Source: Rutstroemia sp. NJR-2017a BVV2
Taxonomy: Eukaryota > Ascomycota > Leotiomycetes > Helotiales > Rutstroemiaceae
Length of the DNA stretch: 64,000 bases
Direction: 5' to 3'
Assembly: GCA_002946415.1 (NCBI GenBank)
Contig: NJPS01000059.1
Coordinates: 372,001 to 436,000, forward strand
A program made the position numbers and the translations under genes. How positions within the stretch are numbered: position 1 is the first letter of the stretch; each line of letters starts with the position of its first letter. The notes under the pieces were generated by a model. The model saw only the letters and a program-made list of their open reading frames with translations, searched no databases and had not been told where the DNA came from. Below are positions 1-10,887 of the stretch, one piece after another.

Positions 1-343
1 ACCAGAAGTGCAACTTGAATTGCAAAACCGAATTGTGCAATAATTGACTTGATGTGTAGTCGTTTTTTTGCAGATAGCCCTAACGAAAGACGCGGCGCCA
101 GCAGGCTACTCTACCTCTTTCAGACGCGAGTATGTTGGGGACCTCTTCTCAAAGCGAGGAATATGAGACACCTTAGCTAACTAACTCAACATGAAAATTC
201 CGTGTCAATCGGTCGATAATGTAGTGTTCGAGATGACCACGTCAACTGCTCATAGGTAGCTAGGGCTATTATCCAGACGTCGATGCGAGTAACTCGGGTG
301 GCTCCGAGATCCAATGGTACGCATTCATATCGCAGAAAATTCC
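1..343. other. intergenic, left edge
   Basis: No open frame, RNA gene or repeat could be supported here. It lies downstream (3') of the minus-strand small membrane protein gene and is probably its 3' UTR plus intergenic DNA. Confidence 0.4.
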
Positions 344-831
344 CTATCGAGCCCCAACCGGAGCATAACCTTGCTGCGCATTTCCCATAGACACGTTCAA
401 CCCTTTCCTCTTATCCATAACTTTCTTCACAGCCGCCCAGCCCAGTAACCCCAGCGTGCCCGCAATGAAAGTCAACACCACAATCTGATCCTTCCTACTA
501 TCTCGCTGGAAGCACGTAGTGAAAACATCTTTCTCCTCTGCCTCTTTGCAAATGGGTAATCTCTGCGCCAAACAGAATGCTCTGTTGCACATGGTACATG
601 TTGGGGCTTGGGCGCGAGCATGCGATTTCGAGTCTGATTTGTCGGAGGAGCTGGAGTGAGATGAGAGAGGGATGATGGTGCTGTTTGTGAAACAGGTGCA
701 TTTACAAAATGATGGAGGGGCTGTTGGTGATTAGTATGAGGGAGGTCCAATTGGTGCAGGCAATATTCACCTTCTGCGAAAGCAACAATCGCAAATGCGC
801 ATAAGACGAGAAACATATATAATCCCCTCAT
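344..831 (-). CDS. small Cys-rich single-pass membrane protein
   Basis: Two exons, 831-771 and 720-344, joined across a 50-bp intron (GTGAAT donor, branch-like TACTAAT, acceptor AACAG), give 145 residues. The N-terminus is a typical signal peptide (MRGLYMFLVLCAFAIVAFA). A luminal or external domain follows with CKCTCF, CTMCNRAFC and further Cys (about nine in total), then the motif CFQRDSRKDQ just before a hydrophobic segment around residues 103-122, and a short basic tail ending PVGAR. The layout is that of a type I membrane protein with a disulphide-rich ectodomain. I recall similar uncharacterised proteins as common in filamentous ascomycetes, but I know no function. Splicing removes the frame that would otherwise read through the intron, which supports the model. 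Confidence 0.8.
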
Positions 832-1152
832 GATTGAATTGTTGGAACTTGATTAAAATATCGGTTTTGCTGTGGGTACACGATTCGCGGCGCAAGGCAA
901 TATTTTTCTCACATTTCCTTGAAAGATAATTGAAATCAAAGTAGTATAGCTGACAGAGTCTACAACATCTGCAATGCGAGAGTCGACGAGACGTTGTCCG
1001 CATCGATTAGCTTCCCCGGTAATGTTCAGATCAGATACCAGGAGCAATCAAAACGCACTAACCCGTTTCAGGACTAGCCGACATCAACCCAAAAAGTTGA
1101 GCAGTCCAGAGCATCTTCAATATTTACACTGCAACCTCTCCCCACCACCACA
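832..1152. promoter_or_regulatory. shared divergent upstream region
   Basis: This 321-bp gap separates the minus-strand small membrane protein gene from the plus-strand mL50 gene, so it must hold both promoters. I saw no clear TATA box or repeated operator. Short overlapping frames here look like chance. Confidence 0.45.
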
Positions 1153-2348
1153 ATGCGTCGAATAATAAGAATAGACCGGTCACTTGACCGTGTCCTAATA
1201 CGGGCGAACTCACCAGCAGCTCAACCATATCGCTGCCTAGCATGCATACACCAAGCCAGTTCTTTTTCAACATCGTCGTCCCTCCGAGAAAAAGAGAATT
1301 TCCGCGATCGAATAAGACGAAGGTTACTGGGGGAGAACAACGTAATTGCAAAACGAGACCCTTATACCGGACCCAGTCAACTGTCTGAAGAGGCGCAGGT
1401 GGAAGAAGAAGCAGAGCCAGAAGCGACGGTACAGCCGGTGGTAGAAGCAAGCGGTGATTATGAACCTGCAGATACTTGGGATGGCTTGGAGCGGGTCGGT
1501 GGGTTTAAAGGATGGTGGAAGCAGAATTGGGATCCTGAGCATCCGTTTGAATCCTGGATGCCGGAAAAGTCTGCGTTAGGCGCTGCTGGGACGACTGCAG
1601 CTTTACATCGGGCCATAGTGGAGGTTTTTGCTTTGAAACAGGCGGGGAGACCTTTGTTGGAGGTGTCGCAGACTGAACCAGGCCTCGATTTGACACAGCA
1701 GGTGCAAATTACACCTTCTACTTCTGGGGCGAATCTACAGTTCACTGAAGGTGGTTCTTTGGAAGAAATCGTGGAGTCATTGGCACCAGTGACGGCCATT
1801 ACTGTCGCGAAGCCTGTTGCGAAGAAACCCAAGACTTCTGCCAAACTGCCAGTAGACGCTGTCCCGGAGGATAAAGTTTTCGAGCCTGTTGAGGAAGTGC
1901 AGGCCGTGGCAAAACCACCAACGTCTAAAGTGGTGTCATCTTGGGATCCGTCATGGCTACAGATTTCTTTGGTAGATCCAGAGATCAAGTTCGCAGTACG
2001 TACTACTTACTACCAATTACCTTGGATCTCAATTTACTAATTCTCTCAAAGGTTCTCAAACGCACAATGCAATTAACCGGCGTACGCATTCCAGATAACG
2101 TTATCAAGAGCTCAAACACGGCAAAGGCTCTACTTAACCATCTCATTACCCCGCCAAAACCAAAGAAGCTAGTCGAAGAGCTCAATCAAAAAGACGACTT
2201 GGTATCTTTGCCGAACGTCACTATTTGGTCAAGGAAGATCACTTCTATTGATAAGGAACAGAGAATCGGAAGATGGAAGGTCATTGAGGAGGAACTAAAG
2301 TCGAGGAATCTACCAGTGAAGAATATTCGACATTCTCGAATTGTGTAA
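1153..2348 (+). CDS. MRPL50: mitochondrial large ribosomal subunit protein mL50
   Basis: Exons 1153-1995 and 2052-2348 flank a 56-bp intron (GTACGT donor, TTTACTAAT branch region, acceptor AAAG) and give 379 residues. The N-terminus is Arg/Ser-rich without acids for about 50 residues (mitochondrial presequence, ending near FSTSSSLRE). The body contains DTWDGLERVGGFKGWWKQNW, and the second exon carries the conserved tail LTGVRIPDNVIKSSNTAKAL and KPKKLVEEL, which I recognise from the Ribosomal_L50 family (Mrpl13 in yeast). The role is structural, in the mitochondrial large subunit. A central Ala/Pro/Glu-rich region (about residues 190-265) is probably disordered. The identification rests on family recognition, not on a search. 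Confidence 0.75.
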
Positions 2349-2800
2349 AATACTATTGTATCAAGAACGGGTACAGTCCCGATGTATACAATGCTCAACT
2401 GCCCTATGTGTTCAATCGTAATTACACCAACATATGGGATGTACGTTGACTGTTGTATGCATGATATTGTCCGCGCCGTCGTCACTTAACACGCTCCCGC
2501 AATGGGAACTATCTGTATCGCTGTGATTTCATATTCAAAATTCTGCTCTCTGCCATATAACGATACAACTATCCCCATCTATCTACCTTAAAAGTCCATA
2601 ATCCATACAAAACAACCTCCCAACCCCCAAAACACCTCAAACAACAATATACACACAAAAAACACCTTAAAGCTCCTTACCCCCACCAGCTCCATCCCAA
2701 GGGTATCATAAACGAAAGTTAAACCCACAACTCGCAAGTAGCAACCCAATCATAGATATCATATCATACAAGCAAGTAAGAAGAAACGCCCTCTAACCAC
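2349..2800. other. convergent intergenic / 3' UTRs
   Basis: The gap lies between the 3' ends of the mL50 gene and the secreted protein gene. It is A/C-rich around 2580-2760 with no long frame, consistent with two 3' UTRs. Nothing else was found. Confidence 0.4.
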
Positions 2801-3424
2801 TCACAAAAACCACCCAAAGACCGCCCCCACACCCACCAACAACGACCCAGTCCCAATACACAAATTCACCCCATTCGTTCTCCCAGCACTATCCAACCCC
2901 GTCGTACTCCCCGTCGTGCTCCCCGTCGGCGAAGCCCCATATCCCGAACCGGTGCTCGATGCACTGCCCGTTCCGTTCCCCTGCGTGACGTTAAAGTTGT
3001 ACGCCCCGCACGTGGTAACCAGTACTCCTGCTCCGGTGATGGAACTCCCGTCTGTGGAACCTGGATTTGGTGTTAGCATCGACGTTCACCTTCATCTCTC
3101 CACTTTGATTTGAAAGAAAAGAAAAGAAAACTTACACCCAGAAAACAGTTTCTCATAAGCGGAATTACAGTCCGCGGCAGTCATATTACTAGTGCAGCTG
3201 TCGGAGCTGCCGCGCACATATTGGAAAGTGATGACGCCGGCGAGGACGGCGTCGGGGAAGTGGTTGTCTGCGAGTCGGGTGCAGAAACCGTTGTAGGAGC
3301 TGGCGATGTTGGAGAGGGTGTACACTGAGGTGAGGGTTTCGTTTTTGATGCAGGAGGGAGCGGTGGAGGCGGTGATGAGGGGGAGGAAGAGGGTGGAGGA
3401 GAGGAGGAGGAGTTTGGTAAGCAT
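2801..3424 (-). CDS. secreted Ser/Thr/Gly-rich protein, probably GPI-anchored
   Basis: Exons 3424-3136 and 3060-2801 join across a 75-bp intron (GTAAGT donor, GCTAAC branch, acceptor TCCAG) to give 182 residues; the junction restores SGC-STDGSS. A signal peptide (MLTKLLLLSSTLFLPLITAS) precedes a Cys-containing domain with about eight Cys and several N-glycosylation sequons (NETL, NMTA, NVTQ, NGTG). The second exon holds repeated Gly-Ser-Thr blocks such as TGSTTGSTTG. The C-terminus ends in a hydrophobic stretch (GTGSLLVGVGAVFGWFL) after a small-residue site, which fits a GPI-attachment signal. The protein is therefore predicted at the cell wall or outer plasma membrane. The specific family was not recognised. 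Confidence 0.75.
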
Positions 3425-4770
3425 CTTGCTGGGTGGGGTTTACTATTAGAGGAGAGAGAGAGAGAGAGGTAGATAAGTGATGACACTTGTGTGGAGATGG
3501 AGATAGGAAAGCGGACTGTAGATAATTTTCTGACACTCTCAAACACGGGATAAGAAAACGGGAGAAATATTGAATAAGTAAGACATTTCTCTACTCAGCA
3601 AACCCCGAGGATACATATAATCTCCAATCCATCCAAGCAGTTGGACCTGCGGTCAAAGGATCCGACCTTGAAGCAGCGGCTGCTGCGGCCAGGTAAGGCT
3701 ATCGTGCGTGCGTGCGGCTAAGCGTCAACCTACCTTCCTTACCAACGCGGAACAACAGAACAAGCTTGTCAGACATTCATTTTTGACGATCGTGAGCCAG
3801 TCCGGACAAGGGATAGTTTACGTCACAAAAAGCCAAGCAACATCTGAAGAGAGCAGACGATGAGACACGTTATGGGAAATAAGGTATCCCCCTGATGGTC
3901 TGAGCCGGCCGGGTGAAGAGACCGATGTTCCTTTCAGTGCGCGTTTCAGATGCTTCGAGAAGGAAGGATTAGACCTTTTGGAAGCGCGTGAGATGGGCTG
4001 GTTTCTGCGACCGGCGCACGATTTAAAGCCACGAACTTGGAGCAGAAGCTACTCCTCCACTATGCGCAGTCATCTGGTGATGTGGTGGCCGAGTGAGAGA
4101 GGCAGTGTTTGTATGCGGTTTGCTACCCAATTCCCCAACATTGATCGATCCTACGAACTTTCGCCTGGAGTAAAGACGAGATGTAAATGGAAAAAGTACT
4201 TGGGGTAAGGCGAATGCGTGGCGGGACTCATTATGCTTGTTTTAGATATCCAACATCGGTGGTCCAAATCCTGATGTGCTGTGCCTTTACCCGTGTTGCA
4301 AACTAGTCTCAAACAAATGCTAACTGCGAGTAACAGTAGGCGGCGTAAAGTATAAGGTTAATTCTCGGTCTGACTCAGAAGCAGAATCAGACATCTGTTC
4401 ATAACTAAAGTTAAGCTTACAGAAAGTGCAGGAAGGGTGGCCTCTTGGCACAGTTCGAGTGACATCAGTTAGCGGGGTCGCGGGTTAATGCGATTGCTTA
4501 CGAGCTTTTTTACGGCGAAGCTTCCTTTCTAGGAATCAACATGAGCATTGACAGCGACTGGCCGAGTCATCGACGCAGCCCGGTATGCAGGTAGGTAGGT
4601 AGGTCGTACGGTATGGAAGACATGTGGCCTCTGCTTCGATGTTTCTTGAGGGGCATCTATGACTCCACAGCCAAGAACTACCCCGCGGACATCGTATTGA
4701 TGATTTGAAAGCAAGACGGATTTTTAAACTTTCAGAGAAAGGACACATTTCTGGAGATTGAGGAATCTAC
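3425..4770. other. intergenic region
   Basis: About 1.3 kb with no convincing gene. The short plus-strand frame at 3978-4208 has no recognisable composition or splice partners. A GA repeat sits at the left (3449-3469), just upstream of the secreted protein ATG, and a GGTA run at about 4589-4604. Confidence 0.4.
3449..3469. repeat. GA dinucleotide microsatellite
   Basis: An uninterrupted GAGAGA run lies 25-45 bp upstream of the ATG at 3424 of the minus-strand secreted protein gene, so it is probably in its 5' UTR or core promoter as a CT-rich tract on the coding strand. Confidence 0.7.
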
Positions 4771-4781
4771 ATATAAATATA
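4770..4781 (+). promoter_or_regulatory. TATA-like element
   Basis: CATATAAATATA lies about 95 bp upstream of the DUF1349 gene ATG at 4874, a plausible core promoter distance in fungi. The call rests on sequence only. Confidence 0.35.
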
Positions 4782-4873
4782 ATTCCTAAGACTAATCTTC
4801 ATCTGAACAGCCATTGCTATCATTCCAACAATCTCCTCCTTTACTCCTGTTTAGACCCAGAACCAGCATCACA

Positions 4874-5498
4874 ATGGCCGCATTCCCAGATAGCTTCACA
4901 CTCGAAGCACATCCAGGCACAGACATCTGGTAAGCCATGCCACATCCCAGCACCCAACTCCAGCATAACACAACAGCCACTAACCCATCCCCTTAGGCGC
5001 AAACCCCCCACCACCAACGACTTCAACGCCCCCACCAAAGACCACTCCACCCTCCCACGCTCACACTTCCTCTCCGCACGCATCACCTTCTCCGGCCCCT
5101 GGGTGCAGCAATACGACCAAGGCGGGCTACTCCTCAAGCTTCCGTCCGCTCGCAACGCGACCGCCCGCTGGCTGAAAACCGGCGTCGAGTACTACAACGG
5201 CGCGCCGTACATTTCGACCGTGGGGTGCGATAACTATAGCGATTGGTCGATATGGCCGTTGACGAGGGAGGAGGCGGAGGGGGAGATTACAATCGAGGTT
5301 AGGAGGGAGGGGGAGGGGTTGTGGGTTTATTGGGTTAGGGGGGAGGGGAGAGGGGACCAGCCGTTGAGAGAGGTTACGTGGTGTTTTGCGGAGGAGGGGG
5401 ACGTGGTGGTGGGGGCGTATGCGGCGAGGCCGGGGAGGGAGGTGGAGGGGGGGTTGGTGGTGAAGTTTAGGGGTTTAGAGGTGGAGGGGAAGAAGTGA
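4874..5498 (+). CDS. DUF1349 family protein (Ree1-like fold)
   Basis: Exon 1 (4874-4929) and exon 2 (4997-5498) join across a 67-bp intron (GTAAGC donor, CACTAACCC branch, acceptor CTTAG) within a Trp codon, giving 185 residues from ATG 4874 (MAAFPDSFTLEAHPGTDIW-RKPP). Family-like features are the beta-rich core with GPWVQQYDQGGLLLKL, ARWLKTGVEYYNG, DWSIWPL and the C-terminal WCFAEEGDVVVGAYAARPG. DUF1349 proteins adopt a concanavalin-like jelly roll; yeast Ree1 affects enolase regulation, but the molecular role here is unknown. The protein is cytosolic (no signal peptide). Odd feature: from about 5265 to 5480 the coding strand is almost all purine, unlike its neighbours. A start further upstream at 4758 would read through the intron and is rejected. 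Confidence 0.8.
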
Positions 5499-7079
5499 GT
5501 GACTGGCTGGATGACTGACTGGCAAATTGACTGAGAGTCGTGGACACAAGTTGGTAATCATAGGCGTGATTATTAATTATATATTGGCGGATTGATCTAA
5601 GGAGTGAGAACCTCTTATTTCCAATTCCACTTTACCTTCTCAGTCTCGGGAACAGGATGATGGTTCAGTAGTTGACATCCATCTTCAAATCATACACTTG
5701 AGCACAGTTGCTCTAAAGTAGCACGCCCGGCACGGTTACAGTCATTACCATGTATTCCGACCTTAGGTTTTATTGCTATCTATGGAACTTTATAAATGAC
5801 TCTCTCCTAGAATCTCTTCGAGTCAATCCTCGCGTAGTTTGCGTCTTCTTCAAAACACTCAGGGGCCTAAGTCCAAGTCAAGCATGGGGCCATCAAGTGA
5901 GAGACTGAAGAACTGTCTCCTAGAGTAGCTAGGAGCATTCATTGGAAACAGCTAGGCTTCCGCAGAAACTAAAGAAGCATCCAGACTCAGTGAGAACCAT
6001 GAACTCTAGTGCGTACATGCGGAAAAGTGTGGCCAAATAGCTTGTCTTCTGCAGAATATCTACTGATGAAAAATGTTTCTTTGTGAGTTCTGTTGTGTCC
6101 CCGAGCATTTTCCCCCGACCTGCATGTTATCTATTCTCAATAAATGCATATTCCATGCGCGATGACTCGTTTTCTAGCATGAAGTTTGATCGATTCTGGA
6201 AATAACATGTTTGACCCCCAAAGGCCTGCGTCCCGGCCTCTGGTCCCTCGTCGTTGATATATCGACCTGGACGATAGACGGCAAGTATACGGTCAAAAGC
6301 TTGCCAGCATCTCCAGAAGCTTGTTTGGATTGTGCATAGATAGCTGTCCTGCGCACTGTGTTGCACTTTTTCATAAGTAGACACTTTCGTAATGCAAGGT
6401 ACCTGATATCATATCCCCTCCTTCTTGAACAAGGCTCGCAAAATCGTGTTATTCGTGGTACCACCCGAGTATTGCAATCTTTGCCCCCGTCTTGGGCAAT
6501 CGGGCTCTGCTGCGTTCGGATCTGTGGTTGGGAGAAGGGAGTTGAGGAGAGGAACGGGGAAATGAGAGCTTGGAAGATGGTGGAGAGAGGGGCTCGATAC
6601 ACGATCGGGGAAGTGTAAGGCTGGGAACTCGAGGAGTGGCTTAAGTCATTGTGAGAGAAGAGAAGTTCTAGGTAGGTGGTGGTGGGGGGGTGGTATATAA
6701 GGGTTGGGATGTGTGTGTGTGTGCGTGCACATATAGATGCGCTACTGGCGCTACTGGCGTTCTTGGGTCCGCAGTCTGCTTTCGATGAACGGTTTCCGGC
6801 GTTCCGCGTTACTGTCTGTCTGACATCGCTCACCGATCTCACTTCTGGCACACATGAAAGCGTTTACTCGAGAACAAATATACATACAGGCCACATGGCC
6901 GTACTATTATCTACACATAGGAATCGTAAAAGTCCGCTCGCTCGTATCAAGAAACGCCCCTCGCTAAATCCAATCACTCTATGCCAAGCAATATATGCAA
7001 GAAAGAAACAAACCCTTCTCATCCCGTACTCATTAACGCCTCGCTATGTCTACAATTTTTCTCGCTCTTTCTTTCTTTC
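5499..7079. other. intergenic region
   Basis: About 1.6 kb without a supported gene. A 225-codon minus frame (6174-6851) is biased by a simple repeat and lacks any recognisable domain. A TG repeat lies at 6710-6728. The right part is downstream of the Ser-rich membrane protein gene and probably holds its 3' UTR. Confidence 0.4.
6710..6728. repeat. TG dinucleotide microsatellite
   Basis: A TG run followed by GCGTGCAC, inside an intergenic stretch that also has G-rich runs (6670-6695). Confidence 0.65.
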
Positions 7080-8135
7080 TCAATATCTTCTATACGCGCC
7101 CTTGTCTACAGGCTGCGCATTCCCGTCCATTTCTGCCATATGATAACCATTCATCTCCACTATATGCTGCTCGTTCGTCTCCGGCCCAGGACTTCCATGC
7201 ATCTCATGCGCCATTGCAACTCCCGGTGGGCCTGTCCGTTGTGGTACGAAAGGTGTATTTTCCGGCTTGAAGTTGGGAGACGAGACGCCGGTGTCGAGCT
7301 CGCTGGGTGGCGTCTTTTGGTAGGGTCGCTTTTTGCGCATGCGGAAGAGGATTATACCAATTGCGGCGCCGACGACGATGACGCCGAGGGATACGCCTAT
7401 TGCGATGCCAACTTTGGTGGCGGTAGTTATTCCGGTGGAAGACGAGGTTGAGGATTGAGTGGCGGATGATGATTCGGGAGCGGAAGATTGCGTGGAGGAA
7501 GATGTCTGAGATGCGGTCGACTTCGAGTTCGAGTTCAAGTCCGAGTTCGAACTTGAGCTTGAGACCGAGGAGAATCCAGTATATGTTGGCACGGCGGAGT
7601 TGCCTAAAAAGTTGTATCCATTAACCTGAACAGCTTCAATCACATGGTTCTCCTTCACAACCGTCGAGGTGGTAAAATATGAATCGGTATTAGCGGGTGA
7701 CGGAGCAGCATACGTGACGGTCTGACCCGACGTCCACGTAGACGTGCAACCACCCGGTAGCGCCTGCGACATCAACGATGAAAACGAGTACCCGATCGGA
7801 CAGCATTGCGTCAGCGTCGACGACGTCCCCACCGTCGACGTCGCCGCCACAGTATATGCCTGCGGGCACAGAAACGGCCCCAGAGAAGTCGTTGATGCGG
7901 CAGACGTCTCCTGATTCCACCACGAAGTCACCACATCCGGCCAGCAATGCGTCTCAAACGACGCTGCGTTTTGGTTCGGGTCCCATGCGTACACATGGGT
8001 GAAGTTGTCGGGCGAGTAAAACGCCTCGGTACACCGTGGTACCAGCGGATACACAGTCGTGAGAGGAAGCCATGTCGTGATGGCATTCGCCGTGCCTTCT
8101 GCAGCCGGGAGACGCGAGGTCGGACTAGACGACAT
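7080..8135 (-). CDS. Ser-rich single-pass plasma-membrane protein, sensor-like
   Basis: A single exon of 351 residues from ATG 8135. The N-terminal domain (about 1-185) has ITTWLPLTTVYP and a Cys pattern (RCTEAF, THCWPDV, LCPQAY, QCCPIGYSF, GGCTSTW) that I have seen in many fungal membrane proteins. A Ser/Thr-rich stalk follows (about 188-240), then one transmembrane helix (VGIAIGVSLGVIVVGAAIG) with a stop-transfer FRMRKKRPYQ, and a cytosolic tail of about 85 residues containing proline-rich and NGYH/EMDG stretches. There is no N-terminal signal peptide, so the helix may act as a signal anchor with the N-terminus outside, or a 5' exon is missing. The overall plan resembles cell-wall stress sensors, but homology to Wsc or Mid2 proteins is not shown. 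Confidence 0.75.
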   Translation of the reverse strand: MSSSPTSRLPAAEGTANAITTWLPLTTVYPLVPRCTEAFYSPDNFTHVYAWDPNQNAASFETHCWPDVVTSWWNQETSAASTTSLGPFLCPQAYTVAATSTVGTSSTLTQCCPIGYSFSSLMSQALPGGCTSTWTSGQTVTYAAPSPANTDSYFTTSTVVKENHVIEAVQVNGYNFLGNSAVPTYTGFSSVSSSSSNSDLNSNSKSTASQTSSSTQSSAPESSSATQSSTSSSTGITTATKVGIAIGVSLGVIVVGAAIGIILFRMRKKRPYQKTPPSELDTGVSSPNFKPENTPFVPQRTGPPGVAMAHEMHGSPGPETNEQHIVEMNGYHMAEMDGNAQPVDKGAYRRY

Positions 8136-9236
8136 CGCGAGTTTTCGCGCGAGATGTGACGAGAATTGAAGCTATATCTCAATCGACGGGAAGACGCAGA
8201 ATGGCGTATTTTCACGACAACAAAAAGCAAACCTGAGAATAAAATGGCGGCTGTCAGCCCTGCGCCTGCATCTCACTGTTTTCGTCGTGTTATCTCTAAC
8301 AGGTCAGAGTGCCAGGGTCCAACTGCGCAGCAAAACTTTAATTTACTTACAGGGTTTCAAATCAGATTAACGTGGTGCCAAGTGCACGGTAAGGGAGTCT
8401 CGAACTCCACTCGGAGTCGTCTATTGGTGGGGGCGCGAAATTGAAGCTTGCGCATCTCGGCGGTTACAGGGAAAGGGAACCCTCTTTGCTGGGCTTCGTG
8501 GTATGTGTAGCACGAGGACGAAATCCTCCGTTCTAAGCGAATCCGAATATACGTAAGGTTGCGGGTGTGCTGCATAGATCGGTTGTCCGCCGTCTATATA
8601 TGGCCTATCAAGAATGAGTAAATCCTCTGAAGAAACCCCTTTCGGAAAAAGCTGCTTACCTCCGAAAGGGGTGCTTACTTCTTGACGTGATTGGACAAGG
8701 CTCTCCAAAAATAAAATCCACAAATGGTGGAATAGATTCAAAATGGGTTTGACGAAAAATTGCTTCCTCCTCGAGTAGTGACAAAGCTCGTGGTGACAAT
8801 AACAGATCCGGATGAGACCATTTGGACCGCCAACTACAAGTTGCGGCACATTTTGTGCAAACGAGGAGACGGCAATATGGTGAGCTGTAGATAACTTCGT
8901 GCTTCTTCTCAGTGGATATAGCAGTAGAGCAAGCACAGGCTCAGTCGTGAAGCACTTGCCTCGAGACGAAGTCAGAAATGAGACCAAACGCTGGTAGATA
9001 AGTCAAGCCTTTGACAAGTTGAATTCAATGTAAACCGTATGTTAGAACACAGGCCTCGAAAAATAATCCAAGTCGTAGAGAGTTTCTGTAATTGAGTATC
9101 ATTCCCCGTCTCGGAACGAATAGCGTCGTGGATATATGCCATCACTAATCGTTCCTCTATGCCTGTATCATACAACATCTGTGCTCCCTCCAGTTGCCAT
9201 AACAGCAGTGATTCGTCAAGTATTCCCAAAAGTCCT
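8136..9236. other. intergenic region
   Basis: About 1.1 kb between the membrane protein promoter and the 3' end of MGM101. Frames at 8166-8444 (+) and 8421-8987 (-) lack domain, composition or splice support. Nothing further was identified. Confidence 0.4.
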
Positions 9237-10162
9237 CTATGCGCCAAACTTTGACTCCTTGTATGGATATCGTAGCTCATCATCCTTCCTCAGCCAAACT
9301 TGTTTCTTCTTCTTCGTAACGACATGTTCGGCCCACACTTGCTTCGCTTTCTCCTTCATGAACTTTCTGATATATCGCGGATCCCAAAGCTCGCTGGCTA
9401 TGCCGAGGTCCTTGCAGCAGCGCATCAGCGCGTTCGATTTGCATCCTTCCGTGGCTGTCGGAATGCCTTCCGGGGCAAAGTAATCTTGTTCGCCACGGGC
9501 GACTGATACTAATCTGCAGTGATCAAATATGTTAGTCGCAAGCTGTTCTTTACAATGGAAGTGAAAATGCAATGATAGACTCACCGGCCATGAGCTACAA
9601 GAGCATATTCTCTGGTGATACTCTTCTGCGTAACTATCGTTTCTCCTCTAGGTGCCAAACCCCACCCACCGGGCCCAAAAGCTCGATTCAATATTCTTCT
9701 ATATTTGATTTCTGGCAGATAGACAATGCCGTCCGGCTTGACTTCAACATCATCGAAAGGTATGGGCGCGAGTAAAATTTCTGCCGCCTCCTTCGAGAAT
9801 GGCTGCGACGATAAACCATGGTACGATCTCGTCCAATCTACCTGTCTCACCCCCTCATCAAGAATAAGTGGCTCGTCTGCCAACCCGTTTGTCATGTCTG
9901 TGATCGGTGATTGTTCATCTATGGTGTGCTCTGGATCTTGGGGCTTGGCTGCGACTGTTGAATTGGCTGCGGGAGGCTTGGAAGCAGTCGCAGTCCTTGG
10001 GGTATAGCTCGAAGCTGGATATGCTGCATTTCGGAAAGTGGTAGAGAATGGTCTTGATCGATGCGCCAGTCTGACATTGCTCGAGATTGATGATGACCGT
10101 GAGAATAGTCCTGTCGCTTCACTTATCAGTGATCGCGCCGCCCGTGGGGTTATTGGAGCCAT
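9237..10162 (-). CDS. MGM101: mitochondrial genome maintenance protein Mgm101
   Basis: Exons 10162-9585 and 9513-9237 join across a 71-bp intron (GTGAGT donor, CTGCAG acceptor) at [10 protein letters not shown], giving 284 residues. The frame continues upstream to 10198 but only through a TTG codon, so ATG 10162 ([12 protein letters not shown]) is chosen. The first 60 residues are Arg/Ser-rich without acids and end FSTTFRNAA (matrix targeting). The core holds [76 protein letters not shown] and the tail [12 protein letters not shown], all typical of Mgm101. The family is a Rad52-related single-strand annealing protein of the mitochondrial nucleoid, needed for mtDNA repair and maintenance. Identification is by family recognition and is firm. 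Confidence 0.93.
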
Positions 10163-10455
10163 ATTGTTGTGTGGAATAGAAGGGATTGTTCTGGTCAAGG
10201 CGATTTTGTGCCGCCACCAAGGCGCGCTTCGGGAATGACGTCTAAAATTTCAAGGGTCCAACAAATACTTCTCGACTCCAAAGCAACGTCGCCGTCTAAA
10301 ACTGCGCGTCAATGCATAGAAGTGAGAGGGGAATTATTTTGTCCTATTGTGGGAGATTTTCTATGGTACAATAACATTCACGAATGCCTCAACCTCGTGC
10401 CCGTTCCAACTCCGCTCACACAGCAGCTATGCTATCCCCTATGCCGCCCATCAAA

Positions 10456-10887
10456 TTATGCATTTTTCGTCGAAGTCCTCTCATCGTTCTGATGTTTAGT
10501 CCAGCACTTCCTGAACGTTTCAAGCTTTATTCATTCGAGCAGAAGTCAGTATCAAAATGTCTCACTACCTCCACCCGCACGTGACCCGAGACACTTTGCA
10601 TACCTCTTGTTTGCACAATCTCCAGTCTTTCTTTTCGAAATAACAGTCGGTCATTTTAGAATTCTCGTCTGCGTCTTGATAAGAATCACTGCAAAAGGTG
10701 AGGGTTGTGGCTGGGAGAACGTCGGCTTACCGGCGCATCCGGTGCTGAAGATTCGTTTGTCCCTGCCATAAAATTACGTTTAGTGGCTGCAGATATTTGT
10801 TGAGGACAACATTGCTTCTTACCATTCATCAGGTTCATCGTCCTCGTCGACCGTTGCAGCTTTGGCATCGCTTTCTGGTTTGGACAT
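10456..10887 (-). CDS. COA4: cytochrome c oxidase assembly factor COA4 homolog (CX9C protein)
   Basis: Four small exons (10887-10823, 10762-10731, 10668-10604, 10524-10456) give 76 residues; no single open frame reveals it. Introns use GTAAGA/GGCAG, GTAAGC/CGCAG and GTATGC/AAAG. The protein starts MSKPESDAK, has an acidic stretch DEDDEPDEWDKRI, then STGCADENSKMTDCYFEKKD and WRLCKQELETFRKCW. The four cysteines (31, 41, 51, 61 by my count) are each separated by nine residues, and GC-x9-C with DWR-x-C before x9-C matches the human COA4/CHCHD8 pattern. The family acts in the intermembrane space in complex IV assembly and is imported by Mia40. It is divergent from BPL1, with only 128 bp between start codons. 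Confidence 0.85.

Noticed and set aside
3978..4208. 76-codon plus-strand frame
   Set aside because: Isolated short frame in an intergenic region without homology signals.
6174..6851. 225-codon minus-strand frame
   Set aside because: Low-complexity composition partly from a TG repeat, no domain, no splice-site context.
8421..8987. 188-codon minus-strand frame
   Set aside because: No recognisable motif or composition bias; not continued by plausible exons.
10163..10198. N-terminal extension of MGM101 to 10198
   Set aside because: It begins with TTG; the first ATG in frame is at 10162 and already starts a good mitochondrial presequence.
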